In this document: positions 34,340-47,430 of the stretch, piece after piece
Numbering within the stretch: position 1 is the first letter of the stretch
Layout: each line of letters starts with the position of its first letter
The notes under the pieces: generated by a model
Told to the model about the DNA's origin: nothing
The model's database searches: none
What the model saw: only the letters and a program-made list of their open reading frames with translations
Made by a program: the position numbers and the translations under genes
Assembly (NCBI GenBank): GCA_037176705.1
Contig: CM073887.1
Location: 24,927,501-24,991,500, forward strand
Reading direction: 5' to 3'
Source: Molossus alvarezi
Taxonomy: Eukaryota; Chordata; Mammalia; Chiroptera; Molossidae
DNA length: 64,000 nt

Positions 34340-34740
34340 CCGTGCTGGTCAGCTCAGCCTGCTGTAGCTAAATCCCACAGGCGGGGTGGCTTAAACAACA
34401 GAAATGTATCTCCTCACAGTTCTGGAGTCCGGAAGTCTAAGATCAAGGTAGTGGCGGGGTTGGTTTCTTAAGTCCTCTCTCTTTAACTTGCAGGTGGCCA
34501 CCCTTTTGCCGCCTTTTCACATGGCTGTCACTCTGTGTACAAGCACCCCCGGTTTCTCTTCTTATAACACCAGTCTTATTGGATTAGGGCCCCACACTAA
34601 GACCTTCATTTATTTAATCACCTCTTTAAAGACCACATTTGACAGAAACCCTGCCTTCTCCATCTGGGACTGCCAGAGTCTAGCATGGTACTTAGCACAT
34701 AGTAAGCATTCAGTAGTACTCAGATGACCCTCAATGAAAT
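34340..34740 (+). repeat. Ancient mammalian repeat plus an L2/MIR-like tail
   Basis: Contains GGTGGCTTAAACAACAGAAA and TTCTGGAGTCCGGAAGTCTA, a widespread old mammalian repeat I cannot name confidently. It is followed by ACTTAGCACATAGTAAGCAT, an L2/MIR-type end. Confidence 0.5.
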
Positions 34741-36315
34741 GAACTGAAATACATCTCTCTATTCCTTGGGCTGTCAATTTGGAAGCCAAAGTAGGATTAG
34801 ATGACAACGGTTGGAGACAAGAGCGAACAGCCTCGTGAGGATGCCTGGGCGTATCATGTAGGTTTTAAGAGTGTGACTGTCTTTGAGATTTCACACTTAT
34901 TAGTAATGCAATGCGTTTTTATTGTAATTGAAGGGCATTCGTATTGGAAACGGGTGTCAACTGTAATGTGATGATTTCTCATTTCCAAACAGCTGGGGCA
35001 GATTATTGCAGATATTTGATAAAGCCAACAGTTTTGCTTTAAGTAGTTCAATGAACTGCTTTTTCTATTCTGTGTAGACAAATATTACCATTGTTTATGA
35101 TTTTGGGGCAGGTTATTCTATCCTAGATGACTTACATGCAACGAGGCATGCTCTTTTATTATTATTATTTCTTTGCCCTTCTCATTTAATGATATATACA
35201 AACTCTTGGGTGTAATAGGTTCTTATTAGTAGCAGAAGATTCCTCCCGCTTGACTAAGAATGTGCTGTCCAGTTTCACCCATCACTGACTGCTTGGTCGG
35301 TGAGCTGCATCTGGCTTCCCTGTTTCTCCTGCACAGTTCTTTCTAATGTCGCAAATGCTCTTATGTGACGGGCACTCTCATTTTCTCCATTTGCCTCTGC
35401 TTTTGTTCTGATGTCTCTCGTTTCTTTTACTTTTCCATGTTGTTACTGATTTTGAAAGGTCTATTGTTAAATATACATCTACCTCCATAAAATAAATATT
35501 TCAGCGCATACATTATTTTCATGTTCACTACCAATTTTTTTCATTGGGACCTGGTTTGGTGAATATGGAGGATAAAGGTTATCCTCCTTGGCCTTCGAAT
35601 ATCACATACCCCAAACTAGGAAAATAATTGTTCAGGACTGAAAATAAAATATGAATAAACGGACACACTTCAATATTGCTTGTAGCCATAGGAAATTACG
35701 GTAATGATCAAGAGAGTAGATGGCATGGGAAACCTCACTGCTGTTGATAGAGTAGTTGTAGGACAGCTTAAGTATAATATCCTGTGTGGCTTGTAGTTCA
35801 TGCATCAGACTGCCTAACCCCTGAAACTACAAGGGGCATCTGTGAATCTACAGTCGTTCTAAGCTAGAGGCCCATTGGCCATTGTTTGACCAGCAGATCC
35901 CTACACATGTTAGCAGATGAAACTTATTCTAATGTTGAGAAAGCTTCAAGTTGGGGTTTTTTTCCAAAAAATGACATTAATTTCCACAGTTTATGAGATT
36001 TAAAAAATGAGACAAAGCTCACCTTGGATGTGAAAATAAAATAGTTATGAAAAAAATATTGGCAAGCTGGTAAACCTACAACAGTGAAATCCTTTTGTCA
36101 AAGGGTAGGAAATCCTCAATAGAAATATTAGAAAAGTAGGTGAGTACGCTAACTTTAGGAAATAATTAATGATGGTCAATGTTTTATTCAACAGAACTAA
36201 AAAGGGTTAAAATAATAATTTAAAGTTGTTTCTCCATATGCAACTTATCTGACTGTCAGACTTCTAGAAAGTACTCTGAGCAATACCTTGCTAATTTTTT
36301 CAGATTTGTACATTT

Positions 36316-36532
36316 TTATAATTTTTTCTTTATTGATTTTAGAGGAAGAGGAAGGGAGAGGGAGAGAGATAGAAACATTGATGAGAGAGAACATTGATTG
36401 GCTGCCTCCTGCATGCCCCCCACTGGGGATTGAGCCAGAAACCCCGGGCATGTGCCCTGACTGGGAATTGAACCAGCAACCTCTTGGATCATGGGACAAC
36501 GCTCAACAAACTGTGAGCCACACTGGCCAGGG
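36316..36532 (-). mobile_element. VES-type SINE (CCAGTGTGGCTCA head)
   Basis: Minus-strand head GCCCTGGCCAGTGTGGCTCA and tail AAATCAATAAAGAAAAAA. A 15-bp target duplication CAGAT(T/C)TGTACATTT lies at 36301-36315 and 36533-36547 with one mismatch. Confidence 0.93.
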
Positions 36533-39500
36533 CAGATCTGTACATTTCAGACTTTTATACCTTTACCCGCTCTGAGTGTACAAAAATGTTTACACAATGT
36601 TTACATTTTTCTTAATGAGAACTGATAACATAATAGTTTTCATATGAGAAGGGTGGTTATCAAAGTTTTGCAAGATTGGAACCCTGTTGCATTTAACTGT
36701 TAGCAGAAGTGAGGGTTTGTGGTTGATAGGGGTGGTGGCGGGTGTCATCGAGAGACAGAATAGATGCTTCTTCCTGTAATCTCCTAAATTCTGTTATGTA
36801 ACTGAATTCGGACATTCAACCCTTGTGCTCTTGGGATGGAGACCGGCTGCTGATTACCAGGCTCCTGGGAGGAGTTTTCTGGGTGGGACAGGTCTTTGCT
36901 GTGAGAATTGAATGGCAGCAGCCACAATGGCCACAGAAACACCTGCAACAACACTGCAACCCTGTGAGGCTTGTAGGAAACTTGTGTCGTGCCCCCTCCC
37001 CCTGTGAACTGATGAATTGATTCCCCCACTTTGTCCCATAAGGTGATGATTTGGGGACATTTTCAAAGGGAATAGGCCGCCAAGATCAGGTCTCCCAGGG
37101 CATGACCTCACTCCTGAGAAATTCCAGCAAGTTATTAAGCAATTTTGTTGTTTTTTTTTTTACAAGGAGAATTGCAATTTTCCATTCCTGGACTGTTTTG
37201 CACATGGTATTGGAGACATCATTTTTCACTTAGGCTCCTGAGCACGGCCACTGCACTTATGACAGGCTGAACTGAGCAAAAGCCTGGAGCACAGTGCACA
37301 GGCAGATCCAAGCAGACTTGGCTTCAAGGTCTACACAGCGTATCAATGACACTAGTTTTCCGAGGGGAGCAGATATTCCCGTTAACTTAATATCTGGAAA
37401 TATTTGTATATAATCTTCTAATGTCTGTTAGACTGGCATTGAAGACTGGGAAGGTGACCCAGGTGGTCACAGTACATAGAACTTTTATGTTCTTTGACGA
37501 CCAGCTCACCTCTGGGCTCCTGGGAGCCGTTTCCAGGGGAATGGAGAGCAGAGAGAATCATAATTATGTCTCAGCCCTGGTTCATCACCCAATAGGGACC
37601 TGTATTTCTACATGTGCCCTTATAAATCTTTTAGCTAAATCAGGGCTCAAATGTAAAACCCAGTTCCCTAGGGAACTTTTTAATATAAACCAAAGTCTGG
37701 TTTGGGCTGATTTTTTTTTTTTTTAAACTTTGTGAAATTAATTGACTCATGATAGTTACAGATTTAGAACAAAGTCTTATTTCTTTTACATGTCACTAAC
37801 AACAAAACAAAACAAAAACAAAGGAACAAAGAGCAGCAACATCCCTTGAATACCTTATGACATATAGATCAAATTCTCTATAAATTTATATTTATGAAAA
37901 TATAGTTTATCCGCTGATAGTATATTCAGAGGAAGTATATTTTTGGGCAATGCAACCATCATTATTTTGCTTAGTTTTGCTTTCTAACTGAATAATGTTT
38001 TTACCTTATAGTATATACTCATAGGGGATAAAGTAATGGAAATATGACAAACTTCTCCTTTCTGGTTGTTCTTGTATCCCAGGACAACCATGAAACCTGA
38101 TACCGATTTAGTTGGGTTCAGTACAGGTTAAATCCTGAGTAAGTAGGATTCTGGAGTTAATCTCCTAAGGAGCTCTACCCTGATGTCCTGACTACCCCCA
38201 AAGGAAAAGATTCTGTCTGATCAGCATTTATGGGAGCCAAGCCCTTCTTTAAAATCTGGATTAGCTGATGTTACATTTCAAAGTCCAGACAGAGTGATAA
38301 ATTACTCAGAAATGAAAAGAGAAGGAACTGTTGCAGTGATGGCCACTGGTTATAGTCTTGGTAATTTCAGTTCTATAGCTGTTCTTTTAGCTACAGAACT
38401 TTTTTGTGTGTTGAACATTCAATTCCTAATTTCAACCTCTGAATTTGAATGACAGAGTAAGTTACTGGAAGCAGTTAGCAGAAACTACGCTGTCTGGAAA
38501 TGATCCTTGGGATCTCTAGAATGCTACAAAGAAATAATAGAAAACCCAGGGACCTCTAAATGCCATGTGAACTGCTGGGAAAAAAAATAACTTGCATTTT
38601 CTGGGGGAAAGGTGACTCTCTGTATTTATGTAGTCATTTCAATTATGATTCTGCTTATTAGCTATAAATCCCAGAAGTCATAAGGTTAATAGAAACCTTT
38701 CCAAAGACACATATGTTAAACTTAGGGAATAGGGTCATATATTTGCAGAATTCAAGGGTTATTGGGAGGGGTATCTGTCTCAAGTTAGAGTGTGCAGGGA
38801 ACACTGGCTGCTGGCATACACTTTCTTGGCTTCTGTATTCCTTCTGTCTGCATCAAACACTGCTTGTTCCTCAGACTAGCAGGAGCTATTTCAGCCTTAA
38901 GGGAGGGATGTCCCCTACACCCAGCATCCTGTAAGCAATAGAGGTATGTGTTCTATTTACCTAATTAAGGAAGGCGCTCAGCAAACAAGTTTGTAATATT
39001 AGTGATGTGCTTTTGTATTTTTGTTAGAGTAACATTTTCCTGGTTTGAGTGTTTTTGTTGATTCACTTTGAATGTCTAGCTTTTAATTCAATTTACTTCA
39101 AAATTGATTTTCTGTTTTCAATATGTGCTAGGAACCATGTTCAGAAGGCTGCCAAGGATGCTGTAAGTGAAAAAGATAGAAGTAATACAAATAAAGAATT
39201 AGCATATGAAATTTTTTAACCTCAGGCATAAGCAGTGAGTGCACATTAAAATGAGATTTTTTTTTCCTTATGAAATGATCCAAAATTTTAAAAAAAGAAT
39301 GTTGGCGGGGCTCTGATGCTAGGGCACTTTGTTGTTCTGCTGTAGGAGTGTCCTGAGAGAGCTAAAGCAAAGGCCCTGAGGGGAGGATCAAGGTTGGAAG
39401 CAGCAGGGAAAGTTTTTGGAAGGATTAGCACTTGAGCAAGTGCTTGGGGGAGGGGTGGAATTAACCAGAGGAAGGATGTAGAAGGCAGGGCAGCTGCATC

Positions 39501-39539
39501 CTTAAGGGTGGTACCTGTTCACTCCACCTTGTTTTGGAG

Positions 39540-40400
39540 ATTTAGCCATCCTGGCACATGAACTCTATCTCAGATATTTGAATGTATTTATAGTATTTCA
39601 TTGGATGAATATATAATTTATTTACCCATGCTCTTACTAATGGACTGTTGGATTGCTTCCAAATTTTTGTTGTCACAAACAAAGCTACTGTGAACATCTT
39701 TGCATATGTTTCCTGGTGCACATTGGAGAGACTTTTTGCAGGATATGTATTGGCAAATAAGTTCTGAGTCATGGGATATACACTAGATAGTTCAAATTGT
39801 TATCAAAATGTCTGTGCATAATGTTGAGGACTCTTATGTTCTCACATTCTTAAACTTAGTATTAACACGCATACATTTTTACCATTTTGATGGATATGAA
39901 TGAGTATCATTAATTATTTTCAGTTCCTCGATTATGGGTGATGTTAAATTTTTTTTTTAATGTAAATTTATGGGCCATTCAGATTTCTTCCTGAGCAAAT
40001 TGCCTGTTTTTTTCTAATTTTTTTTCTAGTTTCTTATTGACTTAGCGACTTCCAATACATATTCTAAATGTCATGTTTTTCAAAAATCAATAAAATGAAT
40101 TGCAAACATTTTCACTTCCTCTGGGTCTTATTTTTAAAACTTTTATGATGGTCTTATTTCATTCAGAAGCAATGTTAATTTAGACAGAATTGTGAATCAT
40201 TTTGTTATGGTTTATGTTTCCTATGACTTGTTTAAGATACCCTTTCCTAACATATTTCATATAGAGAGTGCCCTAACATTTTTCCTAGATGTTTTGCTTT
40301 TCATATTTAAGTGTTTAATTGGCCTGGAATTGATTCTGATATTTGGTTTGAGATAGGGTTGGGATATTTTTTCCCAAAAGGATAGCCAACTCTCCAAGTC
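39540..40400 (-). mobile_element. Old L1 LINE, 3' UTR/ORF2 remnant
   Basis: The plus strand reads as antisense L1: TTGGATTGCTTCCAAATTTT, AACAAAGCTACTGTGAACAT, ATTGCCTGTTTTTTTC and the later ORF2 segment. Heavily diverged. Confidence 0.7.
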
Positions 40401-43400
40401 CATAAAAAAATACCTTTTTTTCTATTTTTTTCCTATGTACTTATCACACGCTGCACAGATTTACACAGACTTCAGTGAGCAGAATCTTTAAGTCCGCTCC
40501 CCGGCAAACTGAGTGCACCCAGTCCCCATTCACAGGGATTTCAAGCAGGGAGAAGACGTGAGCAGAGATCTGACCGAGTTTGTATTCCGCCTCTCTCCCT
40601 TATAAGCAAAGCAGGGCAAAGAGAATAGCAACAAAATGAATCAATTTGAAAAAGCTGGTATTGCAATGAATTTAATTGAACAGAAATGTGGGATAGAAAT
40701 ATGAGCTGTTCAGTTTCAAATGGCTGGAAGGGATGGATTGTAAGGCTCTCCATTGGATTCTAGAAATACTGGAATAAAATGAAGAGGACCCTTACTAACA
40801 CCAACCCCAAGAGCTTGGACTAAATAAATCAAACAGAACGATATCAGTGAGGAGCAAGGTATGTGAAAACCATTTATTCTTAGGAAAAGAACTGTCTGCA
40901 GATGGCAACAGGACCTGACTCAGCCTCACTCCCACGTTGCTTTCCCCCTGCCCTCCCCTTTTAAAGAGGTCGGAATGCTAAACACTTTTCTTAGACACGT
41001 TCTGCCTGGGGTGGCCCTGGGGCTTAGCTCTGGGCAGTGTGGCCAGTGCTGCACTTCTTCCCATGCAACAAGGCAAAGCTGCCTGGGGGTAAGACCTGCG
41101 GCCCTCTGACCTTCTTTCCTGGAGACTGGATGTGGGATCTGAAAGTGCAGCAGCCAGCCTGTGATCCTCAGGATGGAGACTTGGGGCATTCTGAGCTCCT
41201 CTTGCCGGTGTTTTCACCCATAGACTTTCTGTGGCCAGAGGTAAAATAAACCCATATCTGTGTAAATCCTTATAGTGAAAGGTTTTCTGTTTAAAATTCA
41301 TTTATAGCTGAACCCATGCCTATCTGATACAGCTTTGATTCCTCATTAATTAATTCATTCATTCATTCAATATTGGTTATCACTGAAAACATGTACAGCA
41401 ATGGATGTATGTTAGTGAAGCGAGGGAAGATTGAACAGGGGAAGGGAAAGGAGAAAATGGCACATGTTCCTTGTGTATCTGAAGTTTAATTTATAATAGG
41501 AACAACAATAAGATATGAGCGCAGATTACAAGGCAGTTTATGATAACTGCCCCATTACTAGCATTTGGCCCCAAGTTTTCATTAGATGTTCCTCTATAAG
41601 CATCTGAAATTCACTGTGGCATCTTGGACACTACATGGACATCTTTGGGCATCAAACATTTGGTCCTAAGAGTATATGTCATGTTCTCCTAAAGTCACAT
41701 CAGGGCTATTTTGCAGTATGAGACATCCAATGGTATATTTTCTATTATAGAACAATTCAAGTAAATTCCTTTGGAGCTATAAGATATTTGATCCAAGAGA
41801 CACAAGCATTCCAATGCCCTGTTGTAGTCACAGGATGGTCACTGTTCTACTGGTGTGTCTTTGAAAGATATAAGCAGCCTGTTGCCATTTAATATCATCG
41901 TCCTGTGCACAGGAGACAAGAAGGCAGAGAAATGCACGCTCTTAGCCAAGGGGCAGAGTTAGCATGTAAACTCCTGGGATCTCGTTTTTCATGCTGGTAT
42001 TCCTTGTCATGGCCAATTTCTAGTTTGCACATTTCAGAGGCTCAAAAATATTTGATCTTTTTGATTGTATGAAGTTTTATTTATTGGCCATAATTTAACC
42101 TAGAGTATAGAAATATATGATCTGACTTCTTACATTACTGACCAGTCCTAGATTTAAATTCAGTTTCTAGTTCCCTGTCCCAGATGAATTCCACAGTAAT
42201 GATAGGTCATGCCATCTGCCTTCCTACAGAGTGTCTTTTGGTTCTGGTCAAGGGCTGAAGACAAGGTGGTAGGTGGAGTAGGGGAACAGATAAAAGCTTG
42301 GCCGTGGAGGGTCCCAGCCCTAGGTCATCCTTGGCCTAAAGAACTTCCAGGAGGATGAGCTGGGAGGCATTTACAATTGTTAATTCTCCTTGGTGTTCTT
42401 GTGAGGCTATTTATCAAGGGTTTTGCAGTGATCCTGATCTGGGCCTTAAATGTGCAGTTTGTGACTCAGGCTGCCCCCTGGTCTATCCCTAGCATTTCAC
42501 TCTAACCAGACATAGACTGAAGCTGCAGAAGAAGCCATCAATGAAAGTATCAGGGTGCAGGCTTAAGGTTAGGGGAAGCTTGCCGACTCATTGGCATGGT
42601 ACTGAAATGTTTTTTCTTGGGAAACCCTGCAACTAAGATTTCCATTCACTACTCTGTTAAACTTCTTAGACCAAGATCATTCAGCTACGGGAGTAGGATG
42701 GCTGGCATCTTTAAGCTTTGATCTCTAGCTCTTAGAAACACACTATGGGATAATGTGGCTTCAGCCTATTTGTTTTTTCCCCAACATTACCCGTCGTGAT
42801 TGACAAATGCCATGCTTACAAGATCAAAAGTTTACGATGAAGATTTTTACTCCGCATAGCATCATTTAAACTGTTTGTTTGTTTCAGAGATTGCTTAGTC
42901 TATCTGTGATTACCTCAGTGCAGTTTTCCTTGATATAAACAGAAAGGCTGAAAAAAATTCAATGAATCCCAGTGTTGGTTAACCTTAGAATTGGCTCACG
43001 CTGAAGTTCATATTGACCTCAGAGCATAAGTGTATCTTTTGAGGTGTCTTTGACTTTGGAGGGATAGATATTGGAACTTTCCATGGAGAATACTGCTTGG
43101 TTGACTTGTTTTTCTTTTCCATGATGTTAGAAGGAAAATCTCCCCGACCAGAAGGCTCACCTCTTACAAAGGAGGCGGACCATCTACGGTAACACTGATG
43201 GCACAGAGACAAGAGTCTCAAGGTCAGTTGATCTAGCACCAGCTCTAGGCTGGGAAGACAGAGCTTCTACTGTTTTACAGGTGATGTACCTTTGTCCCAA
43301 GAGGACCATGCAGCTCAGCCACATCACTAGGACATGATGCTGATGGTGGTGTGAGGATGCAGTGGCTGTCAGGTAGGGGAATGAGAGCAGGTCCTACAAG

Positions 43401-43799
43401 TCCTGATTCCTGGAACTCACAGAGCTGGCCTATGTCAGCTAGTTGAGTGCTCCTCAAGCTGATCTGTAAGAATTTAAGACTAAGGACTAGGCTGGATGGT
43501 GAAGGAGACAAAGTTGTTCTTGCGACTCTCTCCTCTGTTTGGTAATTAGTCTTTCGAAATCTCTTCATTAAAATATTAGAGAAATCTCCTCTCCCCTCCC
43601 CAGGGTTTGAGTCAGTTCTCTGCTGTGGCTTCTTTAGTATCTCTTTTTGCTTTATTTGCAATCTCTCTTTCCCTTCCGTGTATTCTCTTCAGTTTACAAA
43701 AATATTCAAGTCCCTCCTATATTAAGAAAAAAGAATCTCTATTCTGCGCCCTTCACTATCCTTTTATTCTTTTGTAGCCTAGCTTTTTAAAGGAGTTGT

Positions 43800-43960
43800 C
43801 TATATTTATCCCATAGTGTGTTTAAAAAACTTGAAATATATGTGTCATATAGCACTGTATGAGTTACGGTGTACAACATGTTGATTTGATACATTTATGT
43901 ATTCCAATGTGATTGCATTGTAGCATTCGCTTCTACACTTAATGTTTCCACTTCTTCACC
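43800..43960 (-). repeat. L1 3'-UTR fragment
   Basis: GGTGTACAACATGTTGATTTG followed by ATACATTTATGTATTCCAAT, split by small changes, is antisense L1 3' UTR. Its sense-strand counterpart occurs at 50695-50890. Confidence 0.55.
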
Positions 43961-44679
43961 ACTAATTCATGTGGAGCCCACTGTAATCCGTGCCTTGACC
44001 ATTTCACTTAACTGTTCTGTCACAGGTCACCCTGATGTCCCAATTATCAAGCTGAGCAGATTCAGTTTTGATCCTTCCTATTTGATTTCTCCACATCACT
44101 CAAATTTTTTTATGGGGTGGGTGGATGGGTCTTGAAATTAAATTGTATATTATAATCTCTAAAGTAAAATTTAGCTTCTTTTTCTATATTAACCTTTCTT
44201 CATTAGCACAGATATTAATGGAACATGTTACTAAATCCTAATCTTTAAAAAACAAATTAATAGGCTTGCTTTTTTTTAGAGAAGTTTAGGGCTGACAGAA
44301 AAATTGAGGAAAAATACAGGGAGTTCCCATTTATCTCTTCTGTCTCTTTCATAGTTTTTACATCTTGCTTTAGTGTGGTATACTTGTTACAATTGATGAG
44401 TCAATATTGATACAAAAATTGTTAACTAAATTCCATAGTTTACATTAGGGTTCACTCGCTGTATTGTAGTTATATGGATTTGAGAAATGCATAATGTCAG
44501 GTATCTACTATTATAACATCATATGGGATAGTTTCGCTGCCCTAAAAATCCCCTCTGCACAACCAATTGATTCCTTCTTTCCTCCCCCTGAGACCCTGGC
44601 AACCACCAATCTTTTTACTATCTCCATAGTTTTGTATATACTTGGAATCGTACAGTATGTAGCCTTTTCAGATTAGTTT

Positions 44680-44898
44680 TTTTTATGTTTTTACTGATTT
44701 TTTTTTTTTTTTTGAGAGAGAAGAAGGGAGAGAGACATAAAAATATTGATGTGAGAGAGAAACATAGATCAGCTGCCTCCTGCATGCCCCCCACTGGGGA
44801 CTGAGCCCACAACCCAGGCATGTGCCCTGACAAGGAATTGAACCCAGACCTCTCAGTCCATGGGACACGCTCAATCCACTGAACCACACAGGCCAGGT
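44680..44898 (-). mobile_element. VES-type SINE
   Basis: Minus-strand SINE with a T-rich tail at its left end. The 10-bp duplication AGATTAGTTT lies at 44670-44679 and 44899-44908. Confidence 0.9.
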
Positions 44899-44947
44899 AG
44901 ATTAGTTTCTTTAACTTAGCAATATGCATTTAAAATTCCCCCGTGTC

Positions 44948-45170
44948 GCCCTGACCTGTTTGGCTCAGCAGGTAGAGCATTGGCCTACGGACTGATTCCA
45001 GTCAAGGGCACGTACCTCGTTTTCGGTTCGGTCCCCGGTCCTGGTCAGGGTTGTTCCGGAGACAACTAATCATTGTGTCTCTCTCTCACATGGATGTTTC
45101 TCTCTCTCTCTTCCCCACTCTATCTGAACATAATGGAAAAATATCCTCTGGTGAGGATGGAAAAAAAAAG
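44948..45170 (+). mobile_element. VES-type SINE
   Basis: Plus-strand head GCCCTGACCTGTTTGGCTCA, then GTAGAGCATTGGCC and tail GGTGAGGATGGAAAAAAAAA. The flanking CCCCCGTG/CCCCCCATG similarity is a weak target duplication. Confidence 0.9.
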
Positions 45171-45205
45171 ATCCCCCCATGCCTTTTGGTAGCTCATTTA
45201 TTCTT

Positions 45206-45697
45206 TTTCTTTTTTTTTTTGCAATTTTTTTTTTATTAATTAATTTTTGTTACAGATGTTTCTCCTCCCCCCCCCACTGATTCCCCCCTCCCCCCTCCCT
45301 CCCTGCCCTTTCCCCAGTTTGTTGTCCATGTCCACTGTTCATGCATACATGCATATAAGTTCTGTGGTTTATCTCTCCCCCACCACCTCCTCTTCTGGGG
45401 ATTGTCAGTCTGTACCCCCCTTCCACGTCTCTGGGACTACCCCATTCCTCAGACTGTTATGTTCATTATATTCCACAAATAAGTGAGATCATATGAAACT
45501 TGTCTTTCTCCTTTTGGCTTGTTTCACTTAGGATGATACTTTCCAGGTCCCTCCATGTAGTCTCAAAGGATAAGAGATCTTTTTTCTTACAGCTGCATAG
45601 TACTCTATTGTGTATATGTACCACAGCTTTTTTATCCATTCGTCTACTGATGGACACTTGGGCTGTTTCCAGATCTTAGCTAATGTAAATAGTGCTG
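45206..45697 (-). mobile_element. Younger L1, 5'-truncated 3' end (about 490 bp)
   Basis: Antisense bat-type L1 3' UTR (T-rich end, then the C-rich tract at 45268-45305) followed by the ORF2 C-terminus. The minus strand at 45657-45466 codes the end of ORF2 (...SETSQKEKDKFHMISL...), ending near 45466. It is less decayed than the L1 it sits in. No clear duplication found. Confidence 0.8.
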
Positions 45698-45889
45698 CTA
45701 CCGAGTAATATCCCACTGCGTGGATGTACCATGGTTTGTTGATCGATTCTCCTATTGAAGGACCTGGTGGTTGCTTCCAAGTTTTGGCAATTATGAATAA
45801 AGCTGCTGCAAACATGTGTGTACAGACATACTTTTCAACTCATTTGGGTAATCATCACGGAGTGTTGGGAGTCTGTGTTCCTTGGCCCT

Positions 45890-46200
45890 CATAGCACCCT
45901 TCTCCTCTGGCTTCCTCCTGTTCGCTGATGCTCTCTTCGCGTTCCCCTTTGCTGATGCGTCTTCAGTTGGCGGCCTCTGAAATGGTGGTATCTCCCAGGC
46001 TTCTGTGTTGGGCATTCTATATTTTCAGTGCTGTATTTCACACATTCTTCCAGATGGTCTCTTCTAGGACTTCAGCGATCACCTCATTGATGTGCCCCAA
46101 ACCTGTGTTTTCATTGCAAATCTTGCCCTTGAACCCCAGACCCATGTATCACCTTTCTTCTTGGATGTCTCCTATGGGGAGATGTGGGCAGTGGCTCAGA
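45890..46200 (+). repeat. L2 LINE fragment
   Basis: CTTGCCCTTGAACCCCAGAC and TTTCTTCTTGGATGTCTCCT match L2 ORF2 sequence near the ...CCAACTGCCTACTGGACATCTCC region. Diverged; limits approximate. Confidence 0.5.
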
Positions 46201-46314
46201 GGGGGAGGGTACCTGATTCTAGGGACTGTTTCTCAGATGGAAGTGAGAGTGTTTTTGTGTTTCCAACATACACACATGACCGGGGAGGCTTTTCTACGGT
46301 ATTTCCTCTAATGC

Positions 46315-46548
46315 GAGGTTGCTCGGCCTCAGCGGTCTTGGCGCATTGGACCAGATACATGGGGCTGTCTGTGCTTCGTAGGATGTTCAGCAGCATCTAT
46401 GGCCTCTACTCACTGGATGTTAGTGCCGCCCCCTTCCTGCCGGGTTGTCACTCCTGCCGGGTTGTGACCATCAAACATGTCTTCCGACATTGCCGAATGT
46501 GCCTTGGCAGTGGGGTGGGGAAATGACCCGCCTTGGGAACTGCTCGAA
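46315..46548 (-). mobile_element. MER20-like hAT element with internal 17-bp duplication
   Basis: Core landmarks GTAGGATGTTCAGCAGCATC, TGGCCTCTACTCACTGGATG and CATGTCTTCCGACATTGCCG match the non-autonomous hAT element MER20. TCCTGCCGGGTTGT occurs twice in tandem, at 46435-46448 and 46452-46465. MER20 copies act as regulatory elements in some placental mammals; nothing here shows activity. Confidence 0.75.
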
Positions 46549-46590
46549 CTTACTGTGCTTTCCACTACTGCGTCTTTTTTCTTTATAATA

Positions 46591-46804
46591 AACATTTTTT
46601 TTCTTTATTGATGTTAGAGAGAGTGAAGAAGGGAGAGGGAGAGAGATAGAAACATCGATGAGAGAGAACATCAATTGGCCGCCTCCTGCACGCCCCTCAG
46701 TGGGGATCGGGCCCACAGCCTGGCCATGTGCGTGACAAGGAATGGAACTGGCCACCTCCTGGTGCATGGGTCGACCCTCAACCACTGAGCTACACTGGCC
46801 GGGC
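46591..46804 (-). mobile_element. VES-type SINE (CCAGTGTAGCTCAG head)
   Basis: Minus-strand head GCCCGGCCAGTGTAGCTCAG, with a CCATGCACCAGGAGGTGGCC anticodon-loop region and tail TCAATAAAGAAAAAAAA. The target duplication is not clear. Confidence 0.9.
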
Positions 46805-47184
46805 ATATTGTGGGGAAATTAATAATTTATTTCTGAAATTAAGTTGAGACATGAGTGTATTCTGAACTTGAATGCTATAGGAGACCAGCTGAAACTCTTT
46901 TGCAGAACATCGGCATTTCCAGGTCACTGCTAAATGGCACTGACTACTCAAACCAGACTTTTTACTCAAGACTACTGATGAGTTGAATCCTGAAAATATA
47001 TGTACATAGGAAAAGTGAAAAGGGATGTCAAATTTATGCTAATATCCGTTAGAAGACGCATTAGAAATGAGAATCGATTCTTCATGGGGTATACAAGTAT
47101 TACTACCGAGTAATGCTATTTGTATCATTAGGCCAGTTCAGTGAAGGCATTCAACAGTTCTTCTTCTTATTTTTAACAAAAAAG

Positions 47185-47430
47185 GGCCCTGGCCAGTTTG
47201 GCTCAGCGGTTAGAGCGTCGGCCTGCGGTCCTGAGAGACCCGGGTTCGGTTCCCGCTAAGGGCATGTACCTCGGTTGCAGTTTGTCCCCCGCCCTGGTCG
47301 GTTGTGTGGGAGGCAGCCACTCGATGTGTTCCTTTCACATCGATATTTCTCTCTCTCTCTCTCTCCCTCCCACTCTACCTGAACAAAAAATGTCCTCGGG
47401 TGATGATAAAAACAAAAACAAAAACAAAAA
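47185..47430 (+). mobile_element. VES-type SINE
   Basis: Plus-strand head GGCCCTGGCCAGTTTGGCTC and full body, with an (AAAAAC)n tail. Flanks AACAAAAAAGG are near-identical on both sides (about 47174-47184 and 47431-47441). Confidence 0.92.

Larger units (their letters stand above)
31451..36300. other. Gene-free interval with old repeats
   Basis: Holds a MIR (32040-32200), an L1 3'-UTR scrap (33335-33405), an L3/CR1-like piece (34120-34330) and another ancient repeat (34340-34740). No exon or RNA gene is supported. Confidence 0.6.
36548..44249. other. Gene-free interval with old L1 fragments
   Basis: No gene found in 7.7 kb. An old L1 lies at 39540-40400 and an L1 3'-UTR scrap at 43800-43960. 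Short open frames (up to 128 codons) show no domain or conserved pattern. Confidence 0.6.
44250..45860 (-). mobile_element. Old L1 3' end interrupted by two SINEs and a younger L1
   Basis: Pieces of one antisense L1M-type 3' UTR lie at about 44250-44679, 44909-44947, 45171-45205 and 45698-45860 and read continuously once the insertions are removed (for example TTAGCAATATGCATTTAAAATT before the second SINE and CCATGCCTTTTGGTAGCTCA after it). Confidence 0.75.

Noticed and set aside
47185..47290. tRNA gene candidate (A and B box-like sequence)
   Set aside because: It is the tRNA-derived head of a SINE; no proper cloverleaf and followed by SINE body and A-tail. The same applies to the other SINE heads.
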